Both the position numbers and the translations under genes were made by a program. A model generated the notes under the pieces. The model saw nothing but the letters and a program-made list of their open reading frames with translations, ran no database searches and was not told where the DNA came from. From the NCBI RefSeq assembly GCF_003369575.1, contig NZ_PIOC01000001.1:186001-250000 (forward strand): 64,000 bases of DNA, given 5' to 3'. Positions within the stretch are counted from its first letter, which is position 1; every line of letters starts with the position of its first letter. The stretch is from Oceanobacillus arenosus (GTDB taxonomy: Bacteria; Bacillota; Bacilli; Bacillales; Amphibacillaceae). Shown piece after piece: positions 18,778 to 30,850 of this stretch.

Positions 18778-19152
18778 TTAGTCATTTTCTAACAGAATAG
18801 CATTAACTTGTGCGCAAAAATCACTAATATTAAATGGTTTTGCGATTACCCCTTTTACTAATTTGCTCTGTTTTACATCATCCATTATCTTCTCCACTAA
18901 GCCGCTTATAACAATGGTTGCAACCCCTACGTTCTCTTTTTCTATTGTCTCTAATAGCTTTTCCCCATCGATTATTGGTATATTATAATCTAGAATGATG
19001 AGGTCAAAGGTATTTGAATAGATTTTATCTAGCGCCTCTTTTCCTGTTGCTGCTGTCATTATTTGGTATCCTTCACTACTAAGGATATCTGTTAATAACA
19101 AGCGAATTCCTGGCTGATCATCGACTACTAAAATATTTTTTTTGATATGAAT
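18778..19152 (-). CDS. spo0F: Sporulation phosphorelay response regulator Spo0F, probable ATT start
   Basis: Single receiver domain passing phosphate from sporulation kinases to Spo0B. The acidic pair is in VVDDQPGIRLLL, the phospho-acceptor is the Asp of ILDYNIP (Asp55) and the conserved lysine is in AKPF. No ATG, GTG or TTG exists in frame before the acidic pocket. The in-frame stop is at 19165-19167, and ATT at 19150-19152 lies eight bases after TAGGGGG; from it the protein is 124 residues, the exact length of B. subtilis Spo0F. The first conventional start (TTG at 19099-19101) would delete the active-site aspartates. Locus fbaA-spo0F-pyrG is conserved. Confidence 0.85.
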   Translation of the reverse strand: MHIKKNILVVDDQPGIRLLLTDILSSEGYQIMTAATGKEALDKIYSNTFDLIILDYNIPIIDGEKLLETIEKENVGVATIVISGLVEKIMDDVKQSKLVKGVIAKPFNISDFCAQVNAILLEND

Positions 19153-19353
19153 TCTAATCGCCCCCTACAGCATAGATTCATCCTCTTACACTAAGGTTCG
19201 CTATTACATCTCTTAATTCCTGCAAAACTGGTAAAAATTGTATTGCCAGTTTTTTACAATTTTTTTCAGACTTTTCATCATCCGCTGCTTTTTAGACAAA
19301 GTAACCTATTGCAACTAAGAAACCTACCTTAACTTATATGCTAATGATGAGTT

Positions 19354-19657
19354 TATATAAACTACGGACTATTTTAGTGCTTAAGGTTCTTCGGCCAGTT
19401 ACTCCAGAAATACACTACGCTTTCCGCGGGGAGCTGGCGAGCCAACTCGCGCTTCGTTGTCTCGCCTAGGCTCTTCTTCCCGCAGGAGTCTCCGTGTATT
19501 TCTTCCGCTGGGGTGGAAAAAATCACATATAAAAGAGCGGCTTACCACTTACAAACGTGGTTATTTGAAGTAAAGCAATGTAACTTTTTGAGTGAATATC
19601 AACTTCTCTACTGAGCTGAATTTAAAATTGTCACGAATCCGCACTTTGTATCAACTA
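19354..19657 (-). repeat. Intergenic repeat family B, copy 3 (full length)
   Basis: On the plus strand it runs from ATATAAACTACGGACTA through the complete palindromic core (GAAATACAC at one end, GTGTATTTC at the other, with CCGCGGGG and CCCGCAGG inside) to GCACTTTGTATCAACTA. About 300 bases; it matches copy 5 across its length in opposite orientation. It fills most of the spo0F-pyrG gap. Confidence 0.8.
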
Positions 19658-19711
19658 CAAATTTCCATCCACACTTAATAATGACAACTACCTTTTAAAA
19701 TAAAGTCATCG

Positions 19712-19755
19712 ATAAAAAACCTCGACTAAGGGAGTCTACTTAGTCGAGGTTATTT
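19712..19755 (-). terminator. Rho-independent terminator of pyrG
   Basis: Thirteen-bp arms (19718-19730 and 19739-19751, core CCTCGACTAAG) just after the pyrG stop codon, followed by TTTTTT on the minus strand. Confidence 0.9.
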
Positions 19756-19757
19756 TG

Positions 19758-21407
<1,650 letters not shown>

Positions 21408-21566
21408 TTATTATTCTCGCAAACTTAATTCTCATCCAGTCATTAGATGACAACAACACTTGCGCTTAGCCAGTGAGCAAATTTTTAAACTTTCTTATCT
21501 GCAGATTATAAGTTCCTAAAATTTACTAGGAAGCTATGCTAAAACGATATGCTTTATCCTTATAAT

Positions 21567-21604
21567 AAAAAACAAAAGCGTCTCCCCGTATCTCGGGGAA
21601 ACGC
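21567..21604 (-). promoter_or_regulatory. pyrG leader attenuator
   Basis: In the pyrG leader RNA, GCGTTTCCCCG (21604-21594) pairs with CGGGGAGACGC (21588-21578) and is followed by TTTTGTTTTTT: a strong intrinsic terminator before the gene. In B. subtilis low CTP causes the polymerase to add extra G residues at the 5' end, and that poly-G tract pairs with the pyrimidine-rich 5' arm to prevent termination. The pyrimidine tract TTTCCCC in this arm fits that mechanism. Confidence 0.85.
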
Positions 21605-21625
21605 ATTGGAATTTAATTAATAGAG

Positions 21626-21664
21626 CCCAATTAAAATTGTACTCATAGAACAATAAAAAGTCAA
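21626..21664 (-). promoter_or_regulatory. pyrG promoter with GGGC initiation site
   Basis: TTGACT (21659-21664) and TACAAT (21636-21641) are 17 bp apart on the minus strand. Seven bases after the -10 box the sequence is GGGCTC (first G at 21628), the same initially transcribed sequence that permits CTP-sensitive reiterative transcription in B. subtilis pyrG. Confidence 0.85.
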
Positions 21665-21679
21665 GCAGCCCTAAAAAAA

Positions 21680-22198
<519 letters not shown>

Positions 22199-22446
22199 GC
22201 ACTCCCTTTACTTATATATTGCTAGCCTTAACGCCTAGTTATTTAACGATGAATTCAATTTTATCCATAACATACTATAACATTTTTCATGTAAAATAAA
22301 CATACATCCATTATAATCATTTTTAATATGATTATGCTAGTTTTCTGGAAGAAAAAAGTTGGAAGCATAAGTACTTCTCAACTTTTGAGGGTAAATTTGA
22401 TTGATAAGTCTATTTCTTTCATTCTTGATCCAGTAAGTTGTTTTCA

Positions 22447-22690
22447 CTTTTCTTTGTCTAGTTCAGCCTCCTAAAAGCTACCGGCATAAGCAATGGACAC
22501 TCCAAGCACAAAAACCACGTGCTTTTCGGTCTCTTGCTTATGCGTCCGCTTTTGGGCAGTCGCCTTCACTTTTCTCTGTCTAGTACCGCGTGGGCTATCG
22601 ACTATGGTCATTTTCAATGGACTCTCCGAGTGGGAAGTTCACTACTCTACGGTCCCTTGTCTCTGCCCTCCGTCGCTGAACAGCCCGCTA
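22447..22690. repeat. Intergenic repeat, family C
   Basis: GC-richer, structured stretch between rpoE and icmF. CACTTTTCTTTGTCTAGT (22447-22464) recurs with one change at 22568-22585. Between them an inverted pair, GCATAAGCAA (about 22484) and TTGCTTATGC (about 22534), can form a stem around AAAACCACGTGCTTTT. No credible gene: the plus-strand open frames there lack ribosome binding sites. It looks like another interspersed element family, but I see only this copy. Confidence 0.5.
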
Positions 22691-22702
22691 TACTTTTCCT
22701 CC

Positions 22703-25700
22703 CTACATATTCCTTCGATATTGTCCGCCTACTTCGTATAGTGCATTGGTGATTTGACCGAGGCTTGCGACTTTGACCGTTTCCATTAGGGCCTCGAAGG
22801 TGTTCCCTCCGGCCGCTGCAACTGCTTTTAATTGTTTGAGTGCTTCGTCAACATAATCTTTATTTTTTTGTTTAAATTTATTTAGCTCGGTAATTTGATG
22901 TTCCTTTTCCTCGGTCGATGCGCGGGCAAGCTCCATCGAATCAATTTCCTCCGCTGCCATTGGGTTGGGATTTAGGTATGTGTTTACGCCGATAATTGGT
23001 AATTCACCGGAATGCTTCTTCCGTTCATAGTAAAGCGATTCCTCTTGGATTTTCCCGCGTTGATATTGGCGTTCCATGGCACCAAGCACACCACCACGAT
23101 CATTCATTTTCTCGAATTCCTTGAGCACTGCCTCCTCGACAAGACCTGTTAGCTCATCAATAATAAAAGCGCCCTGTAAAGCATTTTCATTTTTCCCAAG
23201 GCCATATTCCTTATTAATAATCATTTGAATCGCCATCGCTCGTCTGACCGATTCTTCCGTTGGTGTTGTAATAGCCTCATCATAGGCGTTTGTGTGCAGA
23301 GAATTCGTATTATCCTGGATTGCAAGCAAAGCTTGGAGTGTAGTCCGAATATCATTGAAATTAATTTCTTGCGCATGGAGCGATCTCCCTGAAGTTTGTA
23401 CATGGTATTTCAACTTTTGACTTCGCTCATTAGCACCATATTTATCACGCATCGTAATCGCCCAGATTCTACGTGCCACACGACCAATCACGGTATATTC
23501 TGGATCCAGTCCATTGGAGAAAAAGAACGAGAGATTATGTGCGAATTTATTAATATCCATCCCTCTACTTAAATAATATTCAACATACGTAAAACCATTT
23601 GCAAGGGTAAATGCAAGCTGTGTAATTGGATTCGCTCCTGCCTCCGCAATATGATATCCGGAAATGGATACCGAATAATAATTTCGGACCTGATGATCGA
23701 TAAAATACTGTTGAATGTCTCCCATCATCCTTAAAGCAAATTCCGTTGAAAAAATACATGTATTCTGGCCTTGATCTTCTTTTAAAATATCTGCCTGCAC
23801 TGTGCCACGAACGACTCGAATGGTGTCCTTCTTTATTGTCTCATACTCATCATTACTTAGTTCACGCCCGTTTTCCTCTTCAAACCTCACAACCTGTTGA
23901 TCAATCGCTGTGTTAAAATACATCGCCAAAATGATTGGCGCTGGGCCATTAATTGTCATAGAAACAGATGTTAGTGGATTCGTTAGATCAAAATCGGCAT
24001 AAAGCTTTTTCATATCAGCCAATGTCGCAATGTTCACGCCACTTTCGCCGACCTTTCCAAAAATATCCGGGCGATGTGCAGGGTCTTCACCGTATAAGGT
24101 TACCGAATCAAATGCGGTCGATAGCCGTTTTGCCTCATCGTTTTTTGATAAATAATGAAAACGTCGATTCGTCCTTTCTGGCGTCCCTTCACCAGCAAAC
24201 TGTCGTGTCGGATCTTCCCCCTGCCGTTTGAACGGGAACACTCCTGCGGTAAAAGGAAAAGCACCTGGTACATTCTCCTTCATTAGCCATGTTAACCGCT
24301 CACCCCATTCGTGAAACGTTGGAAAAGCGACTTTAGGAATCTTCAATCCTGATAAAGATTCTGTGACGATATCCATTTCAATTTCTTTATTACGTACAAT
24401 GAAGGTCATCGTTTCTTGATTGTAGCTTTCCTGGAGGTCATCCCAAGTTTCTAGTAGCGCTTTCGCCCCAGGGTCAAGGGTTTCGCGATATTGATCAAAC
24501 GTTTGTTTGACTTTCTGTATTTCTAGGTCAAACGTTTGTTTGAATTCATCTTCCCCATACTCCTCGCCAATGATACTCATTGTTCCTTCAAGCTGGTACA
24601 GTTTCCGAGCAATCTCACTTTGCTTTCTTACGTTCTCATGATAGGTCCGTATATTAGTAGCAATTTCGCGAAGATAATGTCGGCGATCATTTGTAATAAT
24701 CATGTTCTGCTTCTCTGCAATTGTATGACGATCAAAATCAACCATTGCATTCCAGTGATATTTATCATTTAATGTATCAACAAGAGATGCGAAAAGGGCA
24801 TTTGTTCCTGTATCATGAAATTGACTCGCAATCGTTCCGAAGACAGGAAATTTCGTTTTATCCTGTTGGAAGATCATATGACTGCGCTCATATTGCTTCC
24901 GTACTTGGTTCAGTGCATCCTCCGAACCATTTTGTTCAAATTTATTAATAACAATAAAATCAGCATAATCGATCATATCAATTTTCTCTAATTGGGTTGG
25001 TGCACCGAATTCCGCGGTCATCACATACATCGATAAGTCTGTAATGTCAGTAATTGCAGCATCCCCCTGACCAATTCCACTTGTTTCAATCATGATGAAA
25101 TCAAAGCTCGATGCACGGAGGACGCCGATTACATCTTGGATTGCTTTAGAGAGTTCCGTTTTCGAATCACGTGTTGCTAGAGAACGCATATATACCCGGT
25201 CAGTAAAAATAGCATTCATGCGAATCCGATCCCCAAGTAGGGCGCCACCCGTTTTTCGTTTGGTTGGATCGATTGAAATAATGGCGACTTTCTTGTCGGG
25301 AATTTCATTCATAAATCGCCGAATCAGTTCATCAGTTAACGAGCTTTTTCCAGATCCGCCCGTTCCGGTAATCCCTAATACTGGGATATTTTCATCGCCA
25401 TGTTCCTTCAATAGCTTCAAAACACGTTGTTTTTCTCCTAAATGATCCGTATCACTCTCTACTAAGGTAATAAATTTCGCGATTGCCCGTCGATCTCCCT
25501 TTAGTAAATTATGGAAATCGTTTTCTGCTTCAATTGGCGGGGTAAAGTCACTTTCCTCAAGCATACGATTAATCATTCCTTGTAGTCCCATTTTCCGTCC
25601 GTCCTCCGGAGAGAATATCCAGTCTACTCCATAATCATGCAGCTCCTTGATTTCACGTGGGATGATGACACCGCCACCTCCACCGTAAATTTTAATGTGC

Positions 25701-25978
25701 GCTGCACCAAGTTCCTTTAATAAATCTACCATATATTTGAAGTATTCAACGTGTCCGCCTTGATATGATGAGATTGCAATCGCTTGGACGTCCTCTTGGA
25801 TCGCCGCATGAACGACTTCCTCAACTGAACGGTTATGTCCCAAATGGATAACTTCTGCGCCACTCGATTGTAAAATTCTGCGCATGATATTAATGGAAGC
25901 ATCGTGCCCATCAAATAAGCTAGATGACGTAATAAAGCGAACAGGATTTTTTGGCCGATATACCTTCACTTCCTCCAT
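22703..25978 (-). CDS. icmF: Fused isobutyryl-CoA mutase
   Basis: Adenosylcobalamin enzyme interconverting isobutyryl-CoA and n-butyryl-CoA, with its G-protein chaperone fused in the middle. 1091 residues: the N-terminal B12-binding domain has the base-off histidine in [12 protein letters not shown] (His25); the MeaB-like GTPase domain starts near 170 with the P-loop [14 protein letters not shown] and RDSKTELS segment; the mutase TIM barrel occupies about 560-1090. AAGGGGG precedes the ATG. It closes a fatty/branched acyl-CoA degradation cluster, consistent with channelling valine-derived isobutyryl-CoA into beta-oxidation. Substrate range of the mutase is inferred from architecture. Confidence 0.95.
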   Translation of the reverse strand: MEEVKVYRPKNPVRFITSSSLFDGHDASINIMRRILQSSGAEVIHLGHNRSVEEVVHAAIQEDVQAIAISSYQGGHVEYFKYMVDLLKELGAAHIKIYGGGGGVIIPREIKELHDYGVDWIFSPEDGRKMGLQGMINRMLEESDFTPPIEAENDFHNLLKGDRRAIAKFITLVESDTDHLGEKQRVLKLLKEHGDENIPVLGITGTGGSGKSSLTDELIRRFMNEIPDKKVAIISIDPTKRKTGGALLGDRIRMNAIFTDRVYMRSLATRDSKTELSKAIQDVIGVLRASSFDFIMIETSGIGQGDAAITDITDLSMYVMTAEFGAPTQLEKIDMIDYADFIVINKFEQNGSEDALNQVRKQYERSHMIFQQDKTKFPVFGTIASQFHDTGTNALFASLVDTLNDKYHWNAMVDFDRHTIAEKQNMIITNDRRHYLREIATNIRTYHENVRKQSEIARKLYQLEGTMSIIGEEYGEDEFKQTFDLEIQKVKQTFDQYRETLDPGAKALLETWDDLQESYNQETMTFIVRNKEIEMDIVTESLSGLKIPKVAFPTFHEWGERLTWLMKENVPGAFPFTAGVFPFKRQGEDPTRQFAGEGTPERTNRRFHYLSKNDEAKRLSTAFDSVTLYGEDPAHRPDIFGKVGESGVNIATLADMKKLYADFDLTNPLTSVSMTINGPAPIILAMYFNTAIDQQVVRFEEENGRELSNDEYETIKKDTIRVVRGTVQADILKEDQGQNTCIFSTEFALRMMGDIQQYFIDHQVRNYYSVSISGYHIAEAGANPITQLAFTLANGFTYVEYYLSRGMDINKFAHNLSFFFSNGLDPEYTVIGRVARRIWAITMRDKYGANERSQKLKYHVQTSGRSLHAQEINFNDIRTTLQALLAIQDNTNSLHTNAYDEAITTPTEESVRRAMAIQMIINKEYGLGKNENALQGAFIIDELTGLVEEAVLKEFEKMNDRGGVLGAMERQYQRGKIQEESLYYERKKHSGELPIIGVNTYLNPNPMAAEEIDSMELARASTEEKEHQITELNKFKQKNKDYVDEALKQLKAVAAAGGNTFEALMETVKVASLGQITNALYEVGGQYRRNM

Positions 25979-26037
25979 CTTGCTTCCCCCTTCGTTCTTT
26001 ACGAATTAGACTCCTTCATATTGTTTATTTTTAATTA

Positions 26038-26279
26038 TATATAAACTGTGGACTAGTTTAGTACTCAAGGTTCTCAGACCAGCCGCTCCAGAAATACACT
26101 TCTCGCAGGAGTCTTCGTGTATTTCTTACGCTCGGGTTTTAAAAAATCACTTAGAATGAGTAACTTACCACTGACAGCTGACGTTGAATGAGATGAAAGA
26201 ATGGGAACTCATGAGTGAATAGCGACTACTGTATAAATCTGAAAATAAAATTGTCACTTGCTCGCACTTTATTTCAACT
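26038..26279 (-). repeat. Intergenic repeat family B, copy 4, ending in the acdA stop codon
   Basis: On the plus strand it runs from ATATAAACTGTGGACTAG to GCACTTTATTTCAACT. The palindromic core is collapsed (GAAATACACTT joins directly to CTCGCAGGAGTCTTCGTG). The other end, read on the minus strand as AGTTGAAATAAAGTGCG, overlaps the acyl-CoA dehydrogenase stop codon: its TGA is part of the repeat. Confidence 0.75.
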
Positions 26280-27416
26280 TTTCGTCAACATCCGGCCAAT
26301 AACGAGGCGCTGTATTTCGTTCGTTCCTTCGTAGATTTGTGTGATTTTGGCATCGCGCATGTAGCGTTCGACGGGATAATCCTTTGTATAGCCATAGCCG
26401 CCAAATATTTGCACAGCCTCTACTGTGGTTCGCATTGCTACATCTCCAGCAAAAAGCTTAGACATGGCGGATGCCTTCCCATATGGCTTTCCTGCAGATT
26501 CTAGCCATGCAGCCTGATAGGTTAATAATCTAGCAGCTTCAATTTCTGTCGCCATATCCGCTAATTTGAAGGAAATCCCCTGGTTATTTGCGATTGGCTT
26601 GCCAAATTGCTCACGTTCTTTGGCATATTTTACTGCGGCATCCAGTGCTCCTTGTGCAATTCCAAGTGCCTGTGCAGCGATTCCATTCCGTCCACCATCA
26701 AGCGTTGTCATGGCAATTTTAAAGCCATCACCCTCAGCTCCGAGCATATTATCTTTTGGCACACGACAATTTTCGAAGATTAACTCCGTCGTCGGTGAAG
26801 AGCGAATCCCTAACTTCTTCTCCTTTTTTCCGAAAGTGAATCCCTCTGTTCCTTTTTCAACGATAAATGCGCTAATTCCTTTATGCTTGGCATCTGTATC
26901 TGTTTTCGCAAATACAATGTATAGATCTGCCACTCCGCCATTCGTAATCCAAACCTTATTCCCGTTCAGTACATAATGATTACCGTCCGCTTTTGCTGTC
27001 GTTTTCATTGCAGCTACATCACTTCCTGCACCAGGTTCAGATAGTGCATATGCGCCGAGCGCCTTTCCCGTTGCCAGTCTAAATAGGAAGTTCTCTTTTT
27101 GCTCTTCGTTTCCATATTTATAAATCGGCCAGCTTGCAAGTGACAAATGCGCGGACAATGTGACTCCAGTTGATGCACAAACTCTTGAGAGTTCTTCTAC
27201 TGCTATACAATAGCTGACATAATCGGCATCGATCCCGCCATACTTCTCTGACCACGGTATCCCTGTAAGACCTAGTTCTGCCATTTTATCAAAAATTTCC
27301 CGGTCAAAACGCTCTTCCTCATCTCGTTCCGCCGCAGTAGGTTCCACTTCCTTTTTCGCAAAGTCTCGAACCATTTTTCGAAGCATTTCTTGTTCTTCTG
27401 TTAGCTGGAAATCCAT
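26274..27416 (-). CDS. acdA: Acyl-CoA dehydrogenase (AcdA-like)
   Basis: FAD enzyme introducing the alpha-beta double bond in acyl-CoAs. 380 residues with the three ACAD domains; signature [16 protein letters not shown] (FAD/substrate), [17 protein letters not shown] and the catalytic glutamate in IYEGTNEIQ. Its neighbour mmgC is a close paralogue 29 bases upstream. It sits next to icmF; in B. subtilis acdA also lies between fadF and rpoE. Chain-length preference cannot be read. GAAGGAGG precedes the ATG. The last codon and stop are supplied by a repeat element. Confidence 0.93.
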   Translation of the reverse strand: MDFQLTEEQEMLRKMVRDFAKKEVEPTAAERDEEERFDREIFDKMAELGLTGIPWSEKYGGIDADYVSYCIAVEELSRVCASTGVTLSAHLSLASWPIYKYGNEEQKENFLFRLATGKALGAYALSEPGAGSDVAAMKTTAKADGNHYVLNGNKVWITNGGVADLYIVFAKTDTDAKHKGISAFIVEKGTEGFTFGKKEKKLGIRSSPTTELIFENCRVPKDNMLGAEGDGFKIAMTTLDGGRNGIAAQALGIAQGALDAAVKYAKEREQFGKPIANNQGISFKLADMATEIEAARLLTYQAAWLESAGKPYGKASAMSKLFAGDVAMRTTVEAVQIFGGYGYTKDYPVERYMRDAKITQIYEGTNEIQRLVIGRMLTKS

Positions 27417-27445
27417 ATGTACTCCTCCTTCATCTACTTTTTACA

Positions 27446-28585
27446 CTAATGCAGTAAATGCTTTGCAATCACGATATGCTGAATTTCATTGGTTCCTTCA
27501 TAAATTTGTGTCACCTTTGCATCTCGGAAAAACCTTTCCACTGGATAATCCTTTGTGTATCCATATCCACCTAGAATTTGTACCGCTTCAATTGCGGTTT
27601 TCATTGCCGTTTTCGATGCATACATTTTTGCCATTGAAGCCTCTTTGCCGCAATCGATATTCCGTTCTACCAGTGATGCGACATGATAAACTAATAATTT
27701 CGCGGCTTCAACCTCTGTTGCCATATCTGCCAATTTAAATGAGATTCCTTGATTCGCTGCTATTGATCTTCCAAATTGCTCTCTTTTCTTCGCATACTTT
27801 ACGGCATATTCAAGTGCCGCTTCAGCGATCCCAAGTGCTTGAGCAGCGATGCCGATTCGTCCAACATTCAAATTGGCCATGGCAATTTGGAAACCTTCTC
27901 CCTCGGTTCCTAGGAGCTGTTCTCTCCGTACAATACAGTTATCAAAATTTAATTGCACCGTACTTGAACCATGGAGTCCCATTTTCTTTTCCCTTTTGCC
28001 AATAATTAGTCCTTGGGTATTTTTTTCTATAATAAATGCACTGACCTCATTTGCTGTTTTGTCATGATTTGTTCTTGCAAAAACGATATACGTGTCTGCC
28101 ACACCACCATTGGTAATAAACACCTTGGAGCCATTTAAAACATAATGTTCATCTTCTCGTTTGGCTATCGTCTTCATACTTTTCACATCTGATCCCGCCC
28201 CAGGTTCCGTTAAGGCAAATGCACCAAGGTACTCACCTGAGGCAAGTCTTGGTATGTAGCGTTTCTTCTGCTCCTCTGTTCCAAAATGTAGAATAGGGAT
28301 CGTGCCAACAGACGTGTGGACTGATAATATCACACCAATGGCAGCGCTTACTTTAGAGAATTCATGAATTGCTATAATATAGGATGTATAGTCCATCCCA
28401 CTTCCCCCGTATGCTTCAGGAATTGGAATGCCCATTAAACCAAGCTCTCCCATCTTTTCGATGATCTCTTTTGGAAATCGGTCTTCAGTCTCCATTCGCT
28501 CAATTTCTGGGGAGATTTCCTTTTGTGCAAATTCTCGAATGAGCTTCCGAATCATTTCCTGTTCTTCAGAAAAATTAAGATCCAC
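27446..28585 (-). CDS. mmgC: Acyl-CoA dehydrogenase (MmgC-like)
   Basis: 379 residues, same fold and motifs as the adjacent acdA ([16 protein letters not shown], catalytic Glu in [10 protein letters not shown]), but clearly diverged. It directly follows mmgB, the order mmgA-mmgB-mmgC known from the B. subtilis mother-cell metabolic operon, so MmgC is the best match. Start GTG at 28585 with GGGAGG eight bases upstream. Two tandem dehydrogenases suggest different acyl chains, for example straight-chain and branched short-chain; that is inference. Confidence 0.9.
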   Translation of the reverse strand: MDLNFSEEQEMIRKLIREFAQKEISPEIERMETEDRFPKEIIEKMGELGLMGIPIPEAYGGSGMDYTSYIIAIHEFSKVSAAIGVILSVHTSVGTIPILHFGTEEQKKRYIPRLASGEYLGAFALTEPGAGSDVKSMKTIAKREDEHYVLNGSKVFITNGGVADTYIVFARTNHDKTANEVSAFIIEKNTQGLIIGKREKKMGLHGSSTVQLNFDNCIVRREQLLGTEGEGFQIAMANLNVGRIGIAAQALGIAEAALEYAVKYAKKREQFGRSIAANQGISFKLADMATEVEAAKLLVYHVASLVERNIDCGKEASMAKMYASKTAMKTAIEAVQILGGYGYTKDYPVERFFRDAKVTQIYEGTNEIQHIVIAKHLLH

Positions 28586-28609
28586 CTTGGTATCCTCCCA
28601 ATATCTTTT

Positions 28610-29461
28610 TCAACTATATTCGTAGAAGCCTCTACCAGATTTCTTACCTAACCAGCCGGCTTTGACATATTTTCTAAGCAATGGGCATGGACGGTATTTG
28701 CTGTCGCCAAATCCTTCATATAGTACTTCCATTATCGATAAACAAGTATCAAGTCCAATAAAATCAGCAAGGGTTAACGGACCCATTGGGTGGTTCATCC
28801 CGAGTTTCATGACTGAGTCAATATCTGCTGGTGATGCAACACCTTCATAGACCGTATAAATTGCTTCATTAATCATTGGCATCAGAATACGATTGGAGAC
28901 AAAACCAGGAAAGTCATTTACCTCGACAGGTATTTTTTGCAGCTTCTTAGCTACTGCTTCAATTACCAGATGGGTTTCATCACTCGTTTGCAGGCCACGA
29001 ATAATCTCGACTAGCTTCATAACAGGAACAGGGTTCATAAAATGCATGCCAATCACTTGATCTGGTCGATTCGTTACAGCTGCAATTTCCGTAATCGGCA
29101 GTGAAGAAGTATTCGACGCTAAAATGGCATGTTTTGGCATGATTTTATCAAGCTCACGAAATACTTTGGTTTTGACTTCCATATTTTCAATCACTGCTTC
29201 AATGATAAGATCACAGGATGCCGCGTCTTGCAGTTTATTGGAGGGTTTTAGTCGTTCTAATGTATTCTCCCTCCCCATCTCTGTCATTCTCTCTTTTTCT
29301 ACAGCTCGAGCAAGTGATTTCTTAATCGTATTTATCCCTTTTTGGAGTGCTTCTCCATTCATATCATTCAGTAGCACCTCGAAACCTGATTGTGCACAAA
29401 CTTGAGCAATTCCTGCACCCATTTGCCCAGCACCAATAACCATTATTTTATTAATCGACAT
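28610..29461 (-). CDS. mmgB: 3-hydroxybutyryl-CoA dehydrogenase
   Basis: NAD(P)-dependent 3-hydroxyacyl-CoA dehydrogenase of 283 residues. N-terminal Rossmann fold with [14 protein letters not shown]; catalytic His is in [17 protein letters not shown]-terminal dimerisation domain with [18 protein letters not shown] and [17 protein letters not shown]. It is the third step between mmgA (thiolase) and the dehydrogenases. No separate enoyl-CoA hydratase gene is present in this cluster. Confidence 0.95.
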   Translation of the reverse strand: MSINKIMVIGAGQMGAGIAQVCAQSGFEVLLNDMNGEALQKGINTIKKSLARAVEKERMTEMGRENTLERLKPSNKLQDAASCDLIIEAVIENMEVKTKVFRELDKIMPKHAILASNTSSLPITEIAAVTNRPDQVIGMHFMNPVPVMKLVEIIRGLQTSDETHLVIEAVAKKLQKIPVEVNDFPGFVSNRILMPMINEAIYTVYEGVASPADIDSVMKLGMNHPMGPLTLADFIGLDTCLSIMEVLYEGFGDSKYRPCPLLRKYVKAGWLGKKSGRGFYEYS

Positions 29462-29505
29462 CTAATAACAGCTCCTTTCTATTTTCGACTGTGGAGCGAT
29501 TTGAA

Positions 29506-29537
29506 ACTGAGGTGGAGCCTCACGTTCACACCTCAGT
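29506..29537 (-). terminator. Hairpin between mmgA and mmgB
   Basis: Nine-bp arms ACTGAGGTG (29506-29514) and CACCTCAGT (29529-29537) directly after the mmgA stop. The minus-strand tail is only weakly U-rich, so it may be an attenuator within the operon. Confidence 0.45.
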
Positions 29538-29548
29538 CCTTTTAGTTT

Positions 29549-30736
29549 TTATTCCCCAGCTACTTCAATCAAGATTGCGTCTCCTTGGCCTCCACCGCTG
29601 CAGATTGCTGCGATCCCCAGACCACCACCTCGGCGTTTTAGCTCATGAATTAATGTTAAAATTATTCTCGCACCACTTGCACCAATTGGGTGTCCAAGTG
29701 CAACTGCACCACCATTTACATTAATTTTTTCATGATCTATTCCGGCAATTTGACTGCTTGCGAGTGCTACAGCAGCAAATGCTTCATTAATTTCAAATAA
29801 GTCAATTTCATCAATTGAGTGTCCTGTTTTTTCTAATAGCTCGTTAATCACCAGACCCGGGGTTTGCGGGAAATTCTTCGCTTCTACTGCAACTTCTGCA
29901 TGACCTAAAATCGTTGCTAGTGGCATTTTCCCAAGTTCTTCTGCTTTTTCGTCTGACATCATAACAAATGCACATGCACCATCATTTACACCTGGGGCAT
30001 TTCCGGCTGTAATGGTTCCATCTTTGTCAAATGCTGGTCGTAATGCAGCTAATTTTTCAATTGTAGTATCTTTTCTTGGTGCTTCATCGGTATCTACAAC
30101 AATTGGCTCACCTTTTCGTTGTGGAATCTCAACAGCCACGATTTCCTCAGCGAACTTTCCTTCTTCGATTGCTTTGTTTGCTAGCTTATGACTGCGGTAA
30201 GACCATTCATCCTGTGCTTCTCTTGTTAATCTAAATTCTTCTGCAGTTGAATTTCCGTAATTCCCCATGTGTACACCTGTGAATGTACATGTTAATCCGT
30301 CACTAACCATCATATCTTTTACTGTTTTATCACCCATGCGATTACCCCAACGAGCGTCTGGCAGATAATATGGTGCATTGCTCATGCTTTCCATGCCACC
30401 AGCAACAATTACCTCTTCATCGCCTAAGCGAATCAATTGATCTGCAAGGGTTACACTACGCATTCCAGAAGCACATACCTTATTAATCGTTTCTGTCTTC
30501 ACTTCCCATGGCAGTCCAGCTTCTCTTGCTGCTTGACGGGATGGAATTTGTCCTTGCCCACCTTGTAAAACGGTTCCAATAATTACTTCATCAATCACTG
30601 AAACTTGTAATCCCGCACGATTCACCGCTTCCTCTATTGCCCTTCCACCTAGCTGCACAGCGGTTAATGACTTTAAGGCTCCTCCAAATTTTCCAAATGG
30701 AGTTCTGGCACCAGAAACAATAACAGACTTTCTCAT
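29549..30736 (-). CDS. mmgA: Acetyl-CoA acetyltransferase (thiolase)
   Basis: Thiolase cleaving or forming acetoacetyl-CoA and longer 3-ketoacyl-CoAs; 395 residues. Nucleophilic cysteine in [10 protein letters not shown] (about residue 88), active-site His in [11 protein letters not shown] and second Cys in [13 protein letters not shown]. The ATG at 30736 has GGTGG eight bases upstream; in-frame TTG seven codons earlier is less likely. First mmg gene after fadF. Confidence 0.96.
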   Translation of the reverse strand: MRKSVIVSGARTPFGKFGGALKSLTAVQLGGRAIEEAVNRAGLQVSVIDEVIIGTVLQGGQGQIPSRQAAREAGLPWEVKTETINKVCASGMRSVTLADQLIRLGDEEVIVAGGMESMSNAPYYLPDARWGNRMGDKTVKDMMVSDGLTCTFTGVHMGNYGNSTAEEFRLTREAQDEWSYRSHKLANKAIEEGKFAEEIVAVEIPQRKGEPIVVDTDEAPRKDTTIEKLAALRPAFDKDGTITAGNAPGVNDGACAFVMMSDEKAEELGKMPLATILGHAEVAVEAKNFPQTPGLVINELLEKTGHSIDEIDLFEINEAFAAVALASSQIAGIDHEKINVNGGAVALGHPIGASGARIILTLIHELKRRGGGLGIAAICSGGGQGDAILIEVAGE

Positions 30737-30850
30737 ATTCGCATCCACCTTTATCAATAGTTTTTGGCTTATATTAATATTTGTTATTATAAATCTATTA
30801 ATCGATTAATTGAAAGCACGTTCCCCTATATTCTACAGAACAAACGCTTT

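Noticed and set aside
18778-19101. spo0F starting at the internal TTG
   Set aside because: That start removes the acidic pocket (VVDDQ) needed for phosphorylation, while homology continues upstream.
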